Assembly (NCBI GenBank): GCA_028293725.1
Contig: JAQGOE010000336.1
Span: 1 to 15,763, forward strand
Length of the DNA: 15,763 nucleotides
Direction of reading: 5' to 3'
Origin: Gammaproteobacteria bacterium
GTDB taxonomy: Bacteria; Pseudomonadota; Gammaproteobacteria; Steroidobacterales; Steroidobacteraceae
In this document: piece by piece, positions 1 through 6,728 of the stretch
How the letters are laid out: each line of letters starts with the position of its first letter
Position numbering within the stretch: position 1 is the stretch's first letter
The notes under the pieces: generated by a model
Database searches by the model: none
Seen by the model: only the letters and a program-made list of their open reading frames with translations
Told to the model about the DNA's origin: nothing
Made by a program: the position numbers and the translations under genes

Positions 1-99
1 GATCGCCGCACGCAAGGTGGCCTCCACGAAAGCAGTGGCCGTGCGGTGCCGACCGCCCGCTTCCGCGATCACCGCGGTAAGCTCAGTCAGACTAGTCAT
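1..99 (-). CDS. Probable GntR-family transcriptional regulator, N-terminal fragment
   Basis: Only the first 33 codons are present; the gene runs off the left edge. The reading begins MTSLTELTAVIAEAGG and ends with TAFVEATLRAAI, which resembles the first helix of a GntR-type winged helix-turn-helix (pattern V..aLR.aI..G.L.PG), preceded by an extension of about 20 residues. It is divergent from the BenE transporter, and the gap between them carries a palindrome of the kind bound by VanR, a GntR/FCD repressor. The most likely role is a ligand-responsive repressor of itself and of the transporter. The ATG overlaps one of the ATCCAAT half-sites (98-104), which fits autoregulation. No good ribosome binding site is seen before the ATG; the frame stays open upstream, so the exact start is uncertain. 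With only 33 residues, the family call rests on a short match plus context. Confidence 0.5.
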   Translation of the reverse strand, partial: MTSLTELTAVIAEAGGRHRTATAFVEATLRAAI

Positions 100-128
100 C
101 CAATATCCAATTGAACATTGGATCCAAT
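98..128. promoter_or_regulatory. Divergent operator cluster: VanR-type palindrome plus extra half-sites
   Basis: The heptamer ATCCAAT occurs in direct orientation at 98-104, 105-111 and 122-128, and inverted (ATTGGAT) at 117-123. The last two overlap to form the perfect 12-bp palindrome ATTGGATCCAAT at 117-128. The copies at 105-111 and 117-123 form a second inverted repeat with a 5-nt spacer. As I recall, ATTGGATCCAAT is the operator of the Caulobacter vanillate repressor VanR (GntR/FCD family). A possible promoter for the rightward transporter gene is TTGAAC at 111-116, with a weak -10 CAGGAT at 134-139 and a 17-nt spacer. A protein bound to the palindrome would cover its -35/-10 spacer. 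The leftmost half-site overlaps the divergent gene's start codon. The repeat structure is directly visible; the regulator's identity is inferred. Confidence 0.7.
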
Positions 129-185
129 TCTGACAGGATCGGAGGGAACTGTCACTCCTAAGGGTCTTGTTCCCCGCGTACTGCC

Positions 186-1382
186 ATGACGGATCGGCCT
201 TCTCTCGTGCAGCCTGTTACGGCGGGGCTACTAGCGGCGGTAGTGGGCTTCGCCAGCGCCTTTGCCGTAGTTCTGACGGGCTTGGCGGGCGCCGGCGCCA
301 GCCCGGCGCAGGCGGCCTCCGGACTTCTGGCCCTGTGCGTTGGGCAGGGACTGCTGACGATCGTCCTCAGTCTCCGCTGGCGCCAGCCGATTAACATAGT
401 CTGGTCAACACCGGGGGCGGCCTTGCTCGTGGGAGCCGGTTTGCCTCACGGCAGCTTTGGTGTCGCGGTAACTGCATTTCTGCTCACGGGGGCGCTGATT
501 CTGACCGCGGGTCTGTGTCGGCCGCTGGCGCGGGCGGTCGCGGCGATCCCTCTGTCCCTGGCGAGCGCCATGTTGGCCGGCGTGCTGATGGAGCTATGCC
601 TCGCGCCTGTCCAGGCGGTAGCGCATCTGCCGACGTTGGCACTACCGATCGTGATCGCGTGGGCGTTGGGTTGGAGTTTCGCAAGGCGTTATGCCGTGCC
701 CATTGCCGTACTCGTCGCGACCGTCATTGTCGTGTCAACAACGCGGATCTCAGCGAGCGCGATGTCCCTCGCGTGGCCACGCCCTCAGTTCGTTATCCCC
801 GCGCTCGATCTGCTGCGAGCGGCCGGCATCGCCATCCCGATGTTCATTGTCACCATGGCTTCGCAGAACGTACCCGGCCTGGCGGTTCTACGCGGCAACG
901 GTTACGACGTTCCAGTTGGAAAGGTATTCGTCACGACGGGGTTGGGAACGCTTGTTGTCGCACTTTTCGGCGGTCATGCCATCAACCTTTCGGCGATTAC
1001 CGCGGCGTTGTGCGCAGGCCCCGAGGCAGATGCCGATCCGGCGCGACGTTACATCGCCGCCGTGGCGGCCGGCGTGTGTTATATCGCGTTAGGTCTGTGC
1101 GCGGGTTTCGCGGCCGTGCTCATTGCCGCCTCACCGCCGCTTCTCATCCAGGCGGTGGCTGGACTCGCGCTGCTGGGAAGCCTCGCAGCGGCGCTGGGCA
1201 GCGCCCTCGCCGACGAGAGTTACCGGCTCGCCGCGATCACGACTTTCGTAACGACCGCGTCGGGAATCAGCATCGGCGGGATCGCCGGCGCGTTCTGGGG
1301 ACTCATCGCGGGCGGCCTCATGTTGCTTTTGGACCCGGCTCACCGAAGGCGGCGCGCAGTACAGAGCGCGACACCGGGATAA
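186..1382 (+). CDS. benE: BenE-family benzoate/aromatic acid:H+ symporter
   Basis: This is a 398-residue, strongly hydrophobic protein with about 11-12 predicted membrane spans, the usual size for BenE inner-membrane symporters, which import benzoate or related aromatic acids with protons. Family hallmarks are WSTPGAALL at residues 73-81 and the stretch from Met219, FIVTMASQNVPG, close to the family consensus. The ATG at 186 is the only plausible start: an in-frame stop lies at 159-161, and the first hydrophobic segment follows directly. The nearest purine-rich motif (GGAGGG, 141-146) is too far to be a normal ribosome binding site, so initiation looks weak. The gene is divergent from a probable GntR regulator with an operator cluster between, and upstream of a tannase/feruloyl esterase. 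The true substrate may be a methoxylated or hydroxylated aromatic acid such as vanillate rather than benzoate (inference). The symbol reflects family membership only. Confidence 0.9.
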   Translation: MTDRPSLVQPVTAGLLAAVVGFASAFAVVLTGLAGAGASPAQAASGLLALCVGQGLLTIVLSLRWRQPINIVWSTPGAALLVGAGLPHGSFGVAVTAFLLTGALILTAGLCRPLARAVAAIPLSLASAMLAGVLMELCLAPVQAVAHLPTLALPIVIAWALGWSFARRYAVPIAVLVATVIVVSTTRISASAMSLAWPRPQFVIPALDLLRAAGIAIPMFIVTMASQNVPGLAVLRGNGYDVPVGKVFVTTGLGTLVVALFGGHAINLSAITAALCAGPEADADPARRYIAAVAAGVCYIALGLCAGFAAVLIAASPPLLIQAVAGLALLGSLAAALGSALADESYRLAAITTFVTTASGISIGGIAGAFWGLIAGGLMLLLDPAHRRRRAVQSATPG

Positions 1383-1420
1383 CGCGGCTGATCGCGCGTC
1401 ATTGGTGAAAGGTGGGCCGC

Positions 1421-1426
1421 TATACT
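1421..1426 (+). promoter_or_regulatory. Candidate -10 box for the esterase-pirin pair
   Basis: The 82-nt gap between the transporter and the esterase contains TATACT, a good match to a sigma-70 -10 element, 38 nt before the esterase ATG. No convincing -35 hexamer is seen 16-18 nt upstream, so activity would be weak or activator-dependent. The same gap carries a strong ribosome binding site (AGGGGGAAGG, 1453-1462). No terminator hairpin separates the two genes, so read-through from the transporter is also possible. Confidence 0.3.
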
Positions 1427-1464
1427 CCCAGCCACTGACAGCTCACCACGGCAGGGGGAAGGAT

Positions 1465-3015
1465 ATGAAGAACCAGGAGACGGGGGTAGTTCTGCTGAGA
1501 GCCATCACGGTGTTGAGCGTGTTGGCGCTGCCACCGGCATTCGCCAAGGGGAGCGGCGGTGCGGCGTCATGCACTTCGCTGACCAGTGTGAAGATTTTCA
1601 AAGACACGACGATCACCACGGCGCGCATGATCGGAGCCGATGCCGAGAGCAAAACACCGGCATTCTGCGAAGTGACCGGAGTCATTACACCCGCGGCGAA
1701 CTCTCACATCACCGTCATGTATCGTTTGCCGGAGTCCTGGAATGGCAAGCTGGTCGGACTCGGGGGCGGCGGTTGGGCCGGTAACCTGGCGATCGATCGA
1801 TCCGGCGCGCGCTTGTATACGGCCGCGGCGAATCTGGCGAAAAACTACGCGACCGCACAGACTGACGGCGGCCACCCCACGACCGATCCGTGGGACACAT
1901 CGTGGGCCTCCAATCCTGAGAGTGTCACTGACTTCAGCTATCGCGCGGTCCACCTCATGACATCGGTCGGGAAGGCGGTGGTGAAACGTTATTACGGCGA
2001 GCCGCAAAAGCGAGCGTACTTCCAGGGTTGCTCGACCGGAGGTCGGCAAGGACTGATGGAAGTGCAGAGATTCCCTGATGACTACAACGGAGTCATTTCG
2101 GGCGCTCCCGTCTACAGTCTGCTGACACAAACCAGCGCCCTGGTCCGCAACGAGACGCTTGCCGCGCCCGGCGCGGCGCTCACCGCCGGCCAGATCGCGC
2201 GTGTACATGACACGGCACTCGCCGCTTGCGATGCACAGGACGGCTTGAAGGACGGAATCGTTACCGATCCTCGGGCCTGTTCCTTTGACCCTGCGGTGCT
2301 GCAGTGCCAGGACAAGACCCCAACACCCGACTGCCTCACTGCTCCCCAGGTTGCCGCGGTTCGCTCGGTCTATGCCGGAGTGAAGACGGCCGACGGGCGC
2401 ACGGCGTCCTACTCATTATCGCGCGGCGGCGAGGCTGGCTGGGCACGATTCATTGTCGTGGCTCCGGTCCCCGGAGCAAAGGCCGGCAGCGGTGATGCGG
2501 GCAACGGTCTGGGCGGACTGCGTCAGGCGCTGTTTGGCAATGCCGACTACGACCTGAAGGCGTTCGACGCGGAGCGCGATTTGCAAAAGGCGCGCGGCAG
2601 CGCGTTTGCCGAGATGTACGAGGCCAAGGATCCCAACATTACGCCGTTCATCGCGCGGGGCGGAAAACTGCTGCTCTGGCATGGATTCGACGACCCGGGC
2701 CCGAGCCCTCTCGGTACGATCGAATACTATGAAAACGTAAGACAGGCGAGCGGGCCGAAGGCGCCGGCACTCGATGCAAGCCTGCGGTTATTCCTGCTGT
2801 CGGGGGTGTATCATTGTCGGGGTGGACCGGGAGCGGATGGTTTCGACTCGCTCGCCGCCCTGGATCGTTGGGTGGAGTCGGGACGCGCGCCTGACGACAT
2901 GATTGCGACACGAGAGGATGGGAAACTGTCGCGACCGCTATGCCAGTACCCAACACTGGCTCGCTACAAGGGCAGTGGCGACCCGGCGGCCGCGAGCAGC
3001 TTCGAATGCAGGTAA
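1465..3015 (+). CDS. Secreted tannase/feruloyl esterase-family alpha/beta hydrolase
   Basis: Enzymes of this family cleave ester bonds of plant phenolics such as feruloyl, chlorogenic or galloyl esters. The 516-residue protein is typical in length. The ATG at 1465 is preferred over an upstream in-frame TTG (1402) because AGGGGGAAGG lies just before it and it begins an export signal (about residues 1-28, hydrophobic VVLLRAITVLSVLALPPAFA, cleavage near AFA-KG). The CS-D-HC motif is complete: Cys189-Ser190 in GCSTGGRQG (nucleophile Ser190), Asp410 in HGFDDP, and His450-Cys451 in YHCRGG. In this family the two motif cysteines form a disulphide that aligns Ser and His, consistent with export. It is followed 3 nt later by pirin, and preceded by an aromatic-acid transporter. 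The family is secure; feruloyl, chlorogenate or gallate specificity cannot be read from sequence. Confidence 0.93.
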   Translation: MKNQETGVVLLRAITVLSVLALPPAFAKGSGGAASCTSLTSVKIFKDTTITTARMIGADAESKTPAFCEVTGVITPAANSHITVMYRLPESWNGKLVGLGGGGWAGNLAIDRSGARLYTAAANLAKNYATAQTDGGHPTTDPWDTSWASNPESVTDFSYRAVHLMTSVGKAVVKRYYGEPQKRAYFQGCSTGGRQGLMEVQRFPDDYNGVISGAPVYSLLTQTSALVRNETLAAPGAALTAGQIARVHDTALAACDAQDGLKDGIVTDPRACSFDPAVLQCQDKTPTPDCLTAPQVAAVRSVYAGVKTADGRTASYSLSRGGEAGWARFIVVAPVPGAKAGSGDAGNGLGGLRQALFGNADYDLKAFDAERDLQKARGSAFAEMYEAKDPNITPFIARGGKLLLWHGFDDPGPSPLGTIEYYENVRQASGPKAPALDASLRLFLLSGVYHCRGGPGADGFDSLAALDRWVESGRAPDDMIATREDGKLSRPLCQYPTLARYKGSGDPAAASSFECR

Positions 3016-3018
3016 GCA

Positions 3019-3912
3019 ATGCTTGAGCTCGTCATCGATCAGCGCCGCCGCGACCTGGGCGGCTTCGAGGTTGGCCGGGTGCTGCCCTCCCCGCGGCGGC
3101 GGATGGTCGGGCCGTTTATTTTCTTCGATCACCTCGGACCTGAGACCCTGAAAAGCGGGATCCCGAGGAGTGTCGATGTCCGACCGCACCCGCACATCGG
3201 ACTCTCGACGGTCACATATCTGTTCGACGGCGAGATCATGCATCGTGACAGTGTCGGCTCCGAGACGGCGATCCAGCCAGGCGAAGTCAACTGGATGGTA
3301 GCCGGCCGTGGCATCACCCACTCGGAGCGATTCGAGAAAGCGCGCGCGCAGGGCGATAACTTGCACGGCATCCAATCGTGGGTCGCTCTCCCGACACAGG
3401 ACGAGGAAACGACACCGGAATTCGCCCACTACGGCCGCGACGAGCTGCCAACTTTCGAGTCGGGCGGCCTGTCGATGCGACTCATCGCCGGCGCGGCTCT
3501 CGGCGTCAAGTCTCCTGTCAAGACCCACTCGCCGATGTTCTATCTGCACTGGATGTTGGCACCCGGAACGAAGGCACAACTGCCGCGCGAGTACTCCGAG
3601 CGCGCCGTGTATGTCGTCTCGGGTCGGATCGAGGCCGCGGGCCAGACTTTCGAGTCGGGGCGCATGCTGGTGTTCGCTAAGGGCGCGGATGTCGTTCTAA
3701 CGGCCATCGCACCAACAGTAGTCATGGCGCTGGGCGGCGAACCCGTGGGCGAGCGTCACATCGAGTGGAACTTCGTCTCCTCGTCGCAGGAGCGCATCGA
3801 GCAGGCGAAGGCGGACTGGCGCGCCGGCCGGATGAAACTACCGGATTTAGACAACGCTGAATTCATTCCGCTGCCCGGCATCCCTCCGGCGCCGCCTTCT
3901 TCGCCCTTGTAA
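3019..3912 (+). CDS. Pirin family protein (cupin, possible quercetin 2,3-dioxygenase)
   Basis: This is a 297-residue bicupin of standard pirin length. The N-terminal cupin carries the metal set His57 and His59 (in RPHPHIGLS), His101 and Glu103 (in GRGITHSE), matching the four iron/metal ligands of human pirin in identity and spacing. The pirin_C-like second cupin follows from about residue 175, including the region around EYSERAVYVVSG. Several pirins, such as E. coli YhhW, show quercetinase activity; others act as redox-sensitive cofactors, so the exact function is open. No signal peptide is present, so it is cytoplasmic. The start is 3 nt after the esterase stop, with AGGTAA just upstream overlapping the esterase end, so the two are very likely co-translated. 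A flavonoid or phenolic role fits the pairing but is inferred. Confidence 0.92.
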   Translation: MLELVIDQRRRDLGGFEVGRVLPSPRRRMVGPFIFFDHLGPETLKSGIPRSVDVRPHPHIGLSTVTYLFDGEIMHRDSVGSETAIQPGEVNWMVAGRGITHSERFEKARAQGDNLHGIQSWVALPTQDEETTPEFAHYGRDELPTFESGGLSMRLIAGAALGVKSPVKTHSPMFYLHWMLAPGTKAQLPREYSERAVYVVSGRIEAAGQTFESGRMLVFAKGADVVLTAIAPTVVMALGGEPVGERHIEWNFVSSSQERIEQAKADWRAGRMKLPDLDNAEFIPLPGIPPAPPSSPL

Positions 3913-3914
3913 AC

Positions 3915-4340
3915 TCAGCTACCGACACCATGCACACCCCGGCGTGCGAGGTCGGCAAGAAATGCGTCCTTCTCACGCGGAGAGACCAGCAGCACCCGTC
4001 CCGCTCCGTATTCGATACGCAGCCGGTCGAAAGACAAGGCGGGACCGGAGCGGATGTCCCGGGTAGGCTGCACCGAGCGGATTTCACGCAGAGGAACCGA
4101 CCAGTGAAACGGGCCACTTCGGACCACCAGGGCGGTGGCATCAATCACATAGTAGGTCCCAAGCAACGTCCATACGCAAAGTACGAGGCAAAACAAAGAC
4201 GCCACGTGCACAGCCACGGCGGCGTCATGATTGCGATCGGGAAGCGTGGCGCCGGCCACCACCAGCACGACGACCGCCAACCCGGTCACCAACCCGATCT
4301 TGCCATCGACTTTCGACCGGTAGGTTCGCTGCATCGACAT
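3915..4340 (-). CDS. Two-TM bacterial PH-domain (bPH_4/DUF1200-like) membrane protein
   Basis: This is a 141-residue membrane protein of unknown role. Two hydrophobic segments lie at about residues 16-35 (LVTGLAVVVLVVAGATL) and 45-65 (VASLFCLVLCVWTLLGTYY). After them comes a compact beta-rich domain reading YYVIDATALVVRSGPF then VPLREIRSVQPT and FDRLRIEYG, ending in an alpha helix (EKDAFLADLARRG). This order (TM hairpin, 'I..a.L.v..G', 'I.l..I..v', C-terminal helix) is that of bacterial PH-like domains. The ATG at 4340 is chosen because GGAG (4347-4350 on this strand) lies 6 nt upstream; a TTG eight codons earlier has no such site. It converges with pirin, with only 2 nt between stops and no room for a terminator. 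It is divergent from the transglutaminase gene with 38 nt between starts. Confidence 0.72.
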   Translation of the reverse strand: MSMQRTYRSKVDGKIGLVTGLAVVVLVVAGATLPDRNHDAAVAVHVASLFCLVLCVWTLLGTYYVIDATALVVRSGPFHWSVPLREIRSVQPTRDIRSGPALSFDRLRIEYGAGRVLLVSPREKDAFLADLARRGVHGVGS

Positions 4341-4378
4341 AGGGAACTCCACATGGCCCGGCAAGTTATGTATCCCCC
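4341..4378. promoter_or_regulatory. 38-bp divergent start region
   Basis: Only 38 nt separate the starts of the PH-domain gene (leftward) and the transglutaminase gene (rightward). The leftward gene has a GGAG ribosome binding site here. The rightward ATG at 4379 follows TATGTATCCCCC with no Shine-Dalgarno, so its message may be leaderless or nearly so. Any promoters must overlap or lie inside the opposite coding regions. No clear -35/-10 pair can be called. Confidence 0.3.
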
Positions 4379-5257
4379 ATGACCGTTCTCCACGTCAACC
4401 ACAAGACCACCTACGTCTACAAAAAGCCGGTGGAGTTCGGTGAGCATCGCCTGATGTCCCGTCCGCGGGACAGTCACGACCTGCGGCTCCTCGATACGAC
4501 CCTGGTGATCGATCCGCCCGCCAGCGCGATCCGCTGGATTCACGACGTCTTCGGCAACTCCATCGCCATCGCAACCTTCAGTCAGCCGGGGGAGCGCCTG
4601 GTGTTCGAATCGGGATTTCGCGCGGAGCACTTCCCGACCGAGGCGCGCGCGGTCGAGATCGAGAGCTACGCCAAGAAGTTTCCCTTCAACTATTCGGCGG
4701 ACGACGCGAAGGATCTGGCGCATACCCGCGACCGGCACTACCCCGACCCGGAGCATCGGATCGACACCTGGGCGAAAGACATCCTCGAGGAAACCGAAGG
4801 CGGCCTGACGCTCGCGGTACTGTCAGCGATGACCAGAGCGATCAAACAGCAGTTCGAATACGCGGAGCGCGAAGCGGTCGGGGTGCAAACGCCCCTCGAG
4901 ACGCTCGAGTTGGGGAGCGGCAGCTGCAGAGATTTCGCCGTATTCATGATGGAAGCGGCCCGCAGCCTCGGGCTGGCAGCGCGCTTCGTGTCGGGTTACC
5001 TCTACGACGAAGCACTCGTCGGGGCTCCGAGTGGCCTCGTCGGTGGTGGCTCAACCCACGCCTGGACCCAGGTGTTTCTCCCGGGCGCGGGGTGGGTCGA
5101 ATTCGATCCCACCAATGCACTCATCGGCGGTCGCAATCTCATCCGTGTAGCCGTGGCCCGCGACGCATCGCAGGCGGCACCGCTCATCGGAAGTTACGGC
5201 GGCGCCCCGGAGGACTTCGTCTCTTTGACGGTCGAAGTACGGGTCGCCGCCGAGTAG
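4379..5257 (+). CDS. Transglutaminase-like cysteine peptidase family protein
   Basis: This 292-residue protein has the two-part build of bacterial transglutaminase-like proteins. A beta-rich N-terminal domain (about residues 1-85; begins with VNHKTTYVYKKPVEFGEHRL and has the RWIHDVFGN signature near residue 56) is followed by the catalytic core. The triad is complete: Cys183 in GSGSCRDFA, His227 in STHAWTQVFLPG, and Asp243 in WVEFDPTN. Bacterial members are generally thought to be proteases or amide-bond hydrolases rather than cross-linking enzymes; substrates are mostly unknown. There is no signal peptide. These genes often sit beside an alpha-E domain protein and a circularly permuted ATP-grasp ligase; neither is in this window, so this is a stand-alone copy. 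It converges with the amidohydrolase with a 12-nt gap. There is no ribosome binding site before the ATG. Confidence 0.9.
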   Translation: MTVLHVNHKTTYVYKKPVEFGEHRLMSRPRDSHDLRLLDTTLVIDPPASAIRWIHDVFGNSIAIATFSQPGERLVFESGFRAEHFPTEARAVEIESYAKKFPFNYSADDAKDLAHTRDRHYPDPEHRIDTWAKDILEETEGGLTLAVLSAMTRAIKQQFEYAEREAVGVQTPLETLELGSGSCRDFAVFMMEAARSLGLAARFVSGYLYDEALVGAPSGLVGGGSTHAWTQVFLPGAGWVEFDPTNALIGGRNLIRVAVARDASQAAPLIGSYGGAPEDFVSLTVEVRVAAE

Positions 5258-5269
5258 TCAGACAGGCTC

Positions 5270-6634
5270 CTAGGGGTTGAATTCGAGCGCCTTGCCGTCG
5301 CGCTTGTAGACGACGCCCTCCTTCATGACGAAGCTCACCTGCTTCAGCAGGCCGATGTTGTCGAGCGGGTTGCCTGTGACCGCCACGACGTCGGCGAACT
5401 TCCCGGCAGTGACGCTACCCAGATCTTTGTCGTGTTTGAGCAGTTGGGAAGCATGGACCGTCGCGGCCTGTATGGCGTAGAGCGGCGGCATGCCCGCCTG
5501 GACCATCAGCTCGAACTCATGCGCATTCTCGCCATGGGGATACACGCCCGCGTCGGTTCCGAACGCGATCTTCACTCCGGCTTTGTAGGCGCGGCCCGCG
5601 GTACCGAGGATCAACGGTCCGATGGCCGCCGCTTTGGCCGCGACCTGTGGCGGGAAGTAACCTGGAATGGCCGCCTTGTGCGCCACAAAGTCGCCCGCAA
5701 TGATGGTCGGCACGTACCAGGTGCCATGCTCCTTCATCAGCTTCATGTCCTGGTCGTCCATGTAGGTGCCGTGCTCGATGGAGTCGACGCCACCGACGAC
5801 AGCTCGCCGAATCGACTCCGCGCCGTGTGCGTGGGCCGCGACCGTGAAGCCGTAGTCGTGCGCCGTCGCCACGACGGCCTTGATCTCCTCCAGGGTGAGC
5901 TGTGAGTTGTCACCGCTCGCACTCTGATCCAGCACGCCGCCGGAGGGCATGATCTTGATTACGTCGTCGCCGCGCTTGTAGTGCAGCCGTACCGCCTTGG
6001 CGGCGTCCTCGACGCTGTTGATGATGCCATTGTCGGGACCCGGGTCGCCCGCCAGGTCATAGCGGTAGCCGTCAGTTGGATCGGCATGGCCGCCCGTCGA
6101 TCCGATAGCAACACCCGCCGTGTAGATCCGCGGTCCGGCGAGCTGGCCCGCATTGATCGCGTTGCGCAGCGCTACGGTCTCATTCTCTCTGTCACCCAGA
6201 TTACGCACTGTCGTGAACCCGGCCAACAGCGTGCGTCGCGCATAGAGGGTCGAGCGCACGACGTAGTCCGCGAGGTTCCAATGAAATTCGTCGGCGTACT
6301 GCGTCGGGCTGCCTTCGCTGCTCAGGTGCGTGTGGCTGTCGATGAGTCCCGGCAGACACGTCTGGCTGGACAGGTCAATTTCAGTGGCTCCCGCAGGCGT
6401 CTTCGAGCCGGCGGCCACCTCGCGTACGCGCTTGCCTTCCACAATGACCGTGGTCGGCCCGAGCATCTTTCCCGCCAACACGTCCAGAAGATGTCCGCAA
6501 TGAATCGCGGTGAGCGGCGCGGAGGGAGCGGCTGCGGGTGCATCGGCTGCCGATGCGATGCCCGCGCTCGTGCCGGCCAGCGCAGTGGTGAGTGTAAGAA
6601 TCGTGGTGCGAGTTACGACTGATATCCGGGCCAA
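5270..6634 (-). CDS. Secreted metal-dependent amidohydrolase (imidazolonepropionase / Xaa-Pro dipeptidase-like)
   Basis: This is a TIM-barrel amidohydrolase of 454 residues when started at TTG 6634. That start is chosen because GAGGGAG (6642-6648, this strand) lies 7 nt upstream and it opens a clean signal peptide: MARISVVTRTTILTLTT followed by a small-residue stretch, with cleavage near ASA at about residue 29. A GTG at 6685 in frame lacks these features. Metal and catalytic positions are intact: His101 and His103 in DSHTHL, Lys227 in DVIKIMPSGG (candidate carboxylated lysine bridging two metals), His268 and His270 in AAHAHG, His288 in IEHGT, and Asp361 in GTDAG. Close relatives annotated this way include Xaa-Pro and Xaa-Arg dipeptidases; the substrate cannot be assigned here. 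It lies 94 nt downstream of the c-di-GMP regulator on the same strand, so it may be a distal operon member or have its own promoter. Confidence 0.9.
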   Translation of the reverse strand: MARISVVTRTTILTLTTALAGTSAGIASAADAPAAAPSAPLTAIHCGHLLDVLAGKMLGPTTVIVEGKRVREVAAGSKTPAGATEIDLSSQTCLPGLIDSHTHLSSEGSPTQYADEFHWNLADYVVRSTLYARRTLLAGFTTVRNLGDRENETVALRNAINAGQLAGPRIYTAGVAIGSTGGHADPTDGYRYDLAGDPGPDNGIINSVEDAAKAVRLHYKRGDDVIKIMPSGGVLDQSASGDNSQLTLEEIKAVVATAHDYGFTVAAHAHGAESIRRAVVGGVDSIEHGTYMDDQDMKLMKEHGTWYVPTIIAGDFVAHKAAIPGYFPPQVAAKAAAIGPLILGTAGRAYKAGVKIAFGTDAGVYPHGENAHEFELMVQAGMPPLYAIQAATVHASQLLKHDKDLGSVTAGKFADVVAVTGNPLDNIGLLKQVSFVMKEGVVYKRDGKALEFNP

Positions 6635-6728
6635 GTGAGTACTCCCTCGTGGTGGAGCCTGCGGGTCAAGCTCCCAAGGGCGCACACACTAGCGACGCGG
6701 CGGCTGCTAGGCAATCAGCAACGGGGAA
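6635..6728 (-). promoter_or_regulatory. Intergenic spacer before the amidohydrolase
   Basis: This 94-nt gap holds the amidohydrolase ribosome binding site (GAGGGAG at 6642-6648, reading leftward). It also has a short inverted repeat, CTAGC/GCTAG, with a 12-nt GC-rich loop around 6688-6711. That stem is too short and lacks a T-run, so it is not called a terminator. No clear sigma-70 promoter is seen. Confidence 0.25.

Noticed and set aside
515..1408. 297-codon frame overlapping the transporter in another frame
   Set aside because: Arg-rich out-of-frame translation of the BenE gene, which has clear family motifs.
1402..1464. Upstream TTG start for the esterase, adding 21 residues
   Set aside because: There is no ribosome binding site, and it would bury the signal peptide. 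The ATG at 1465 has a strong AGGGGGAAGG just before it.
3930..4382. 150-codon frame on the + strand between pirin and the transglutaminase
   Set aside because: Its translation is low-complexity and rich in His/Arg/Gln without a fold. The opposite strand encodes a coherent two-TM PH-domain protein with a well-placed ribosome binding site.
6688..6711. CTAGC/GCTAG inverted repeat as terminator between the regulator and the amidohydrolase
   Set aside because: Only a 5-bp stem with a 12-nt loop and no T-run on the relevant strand.
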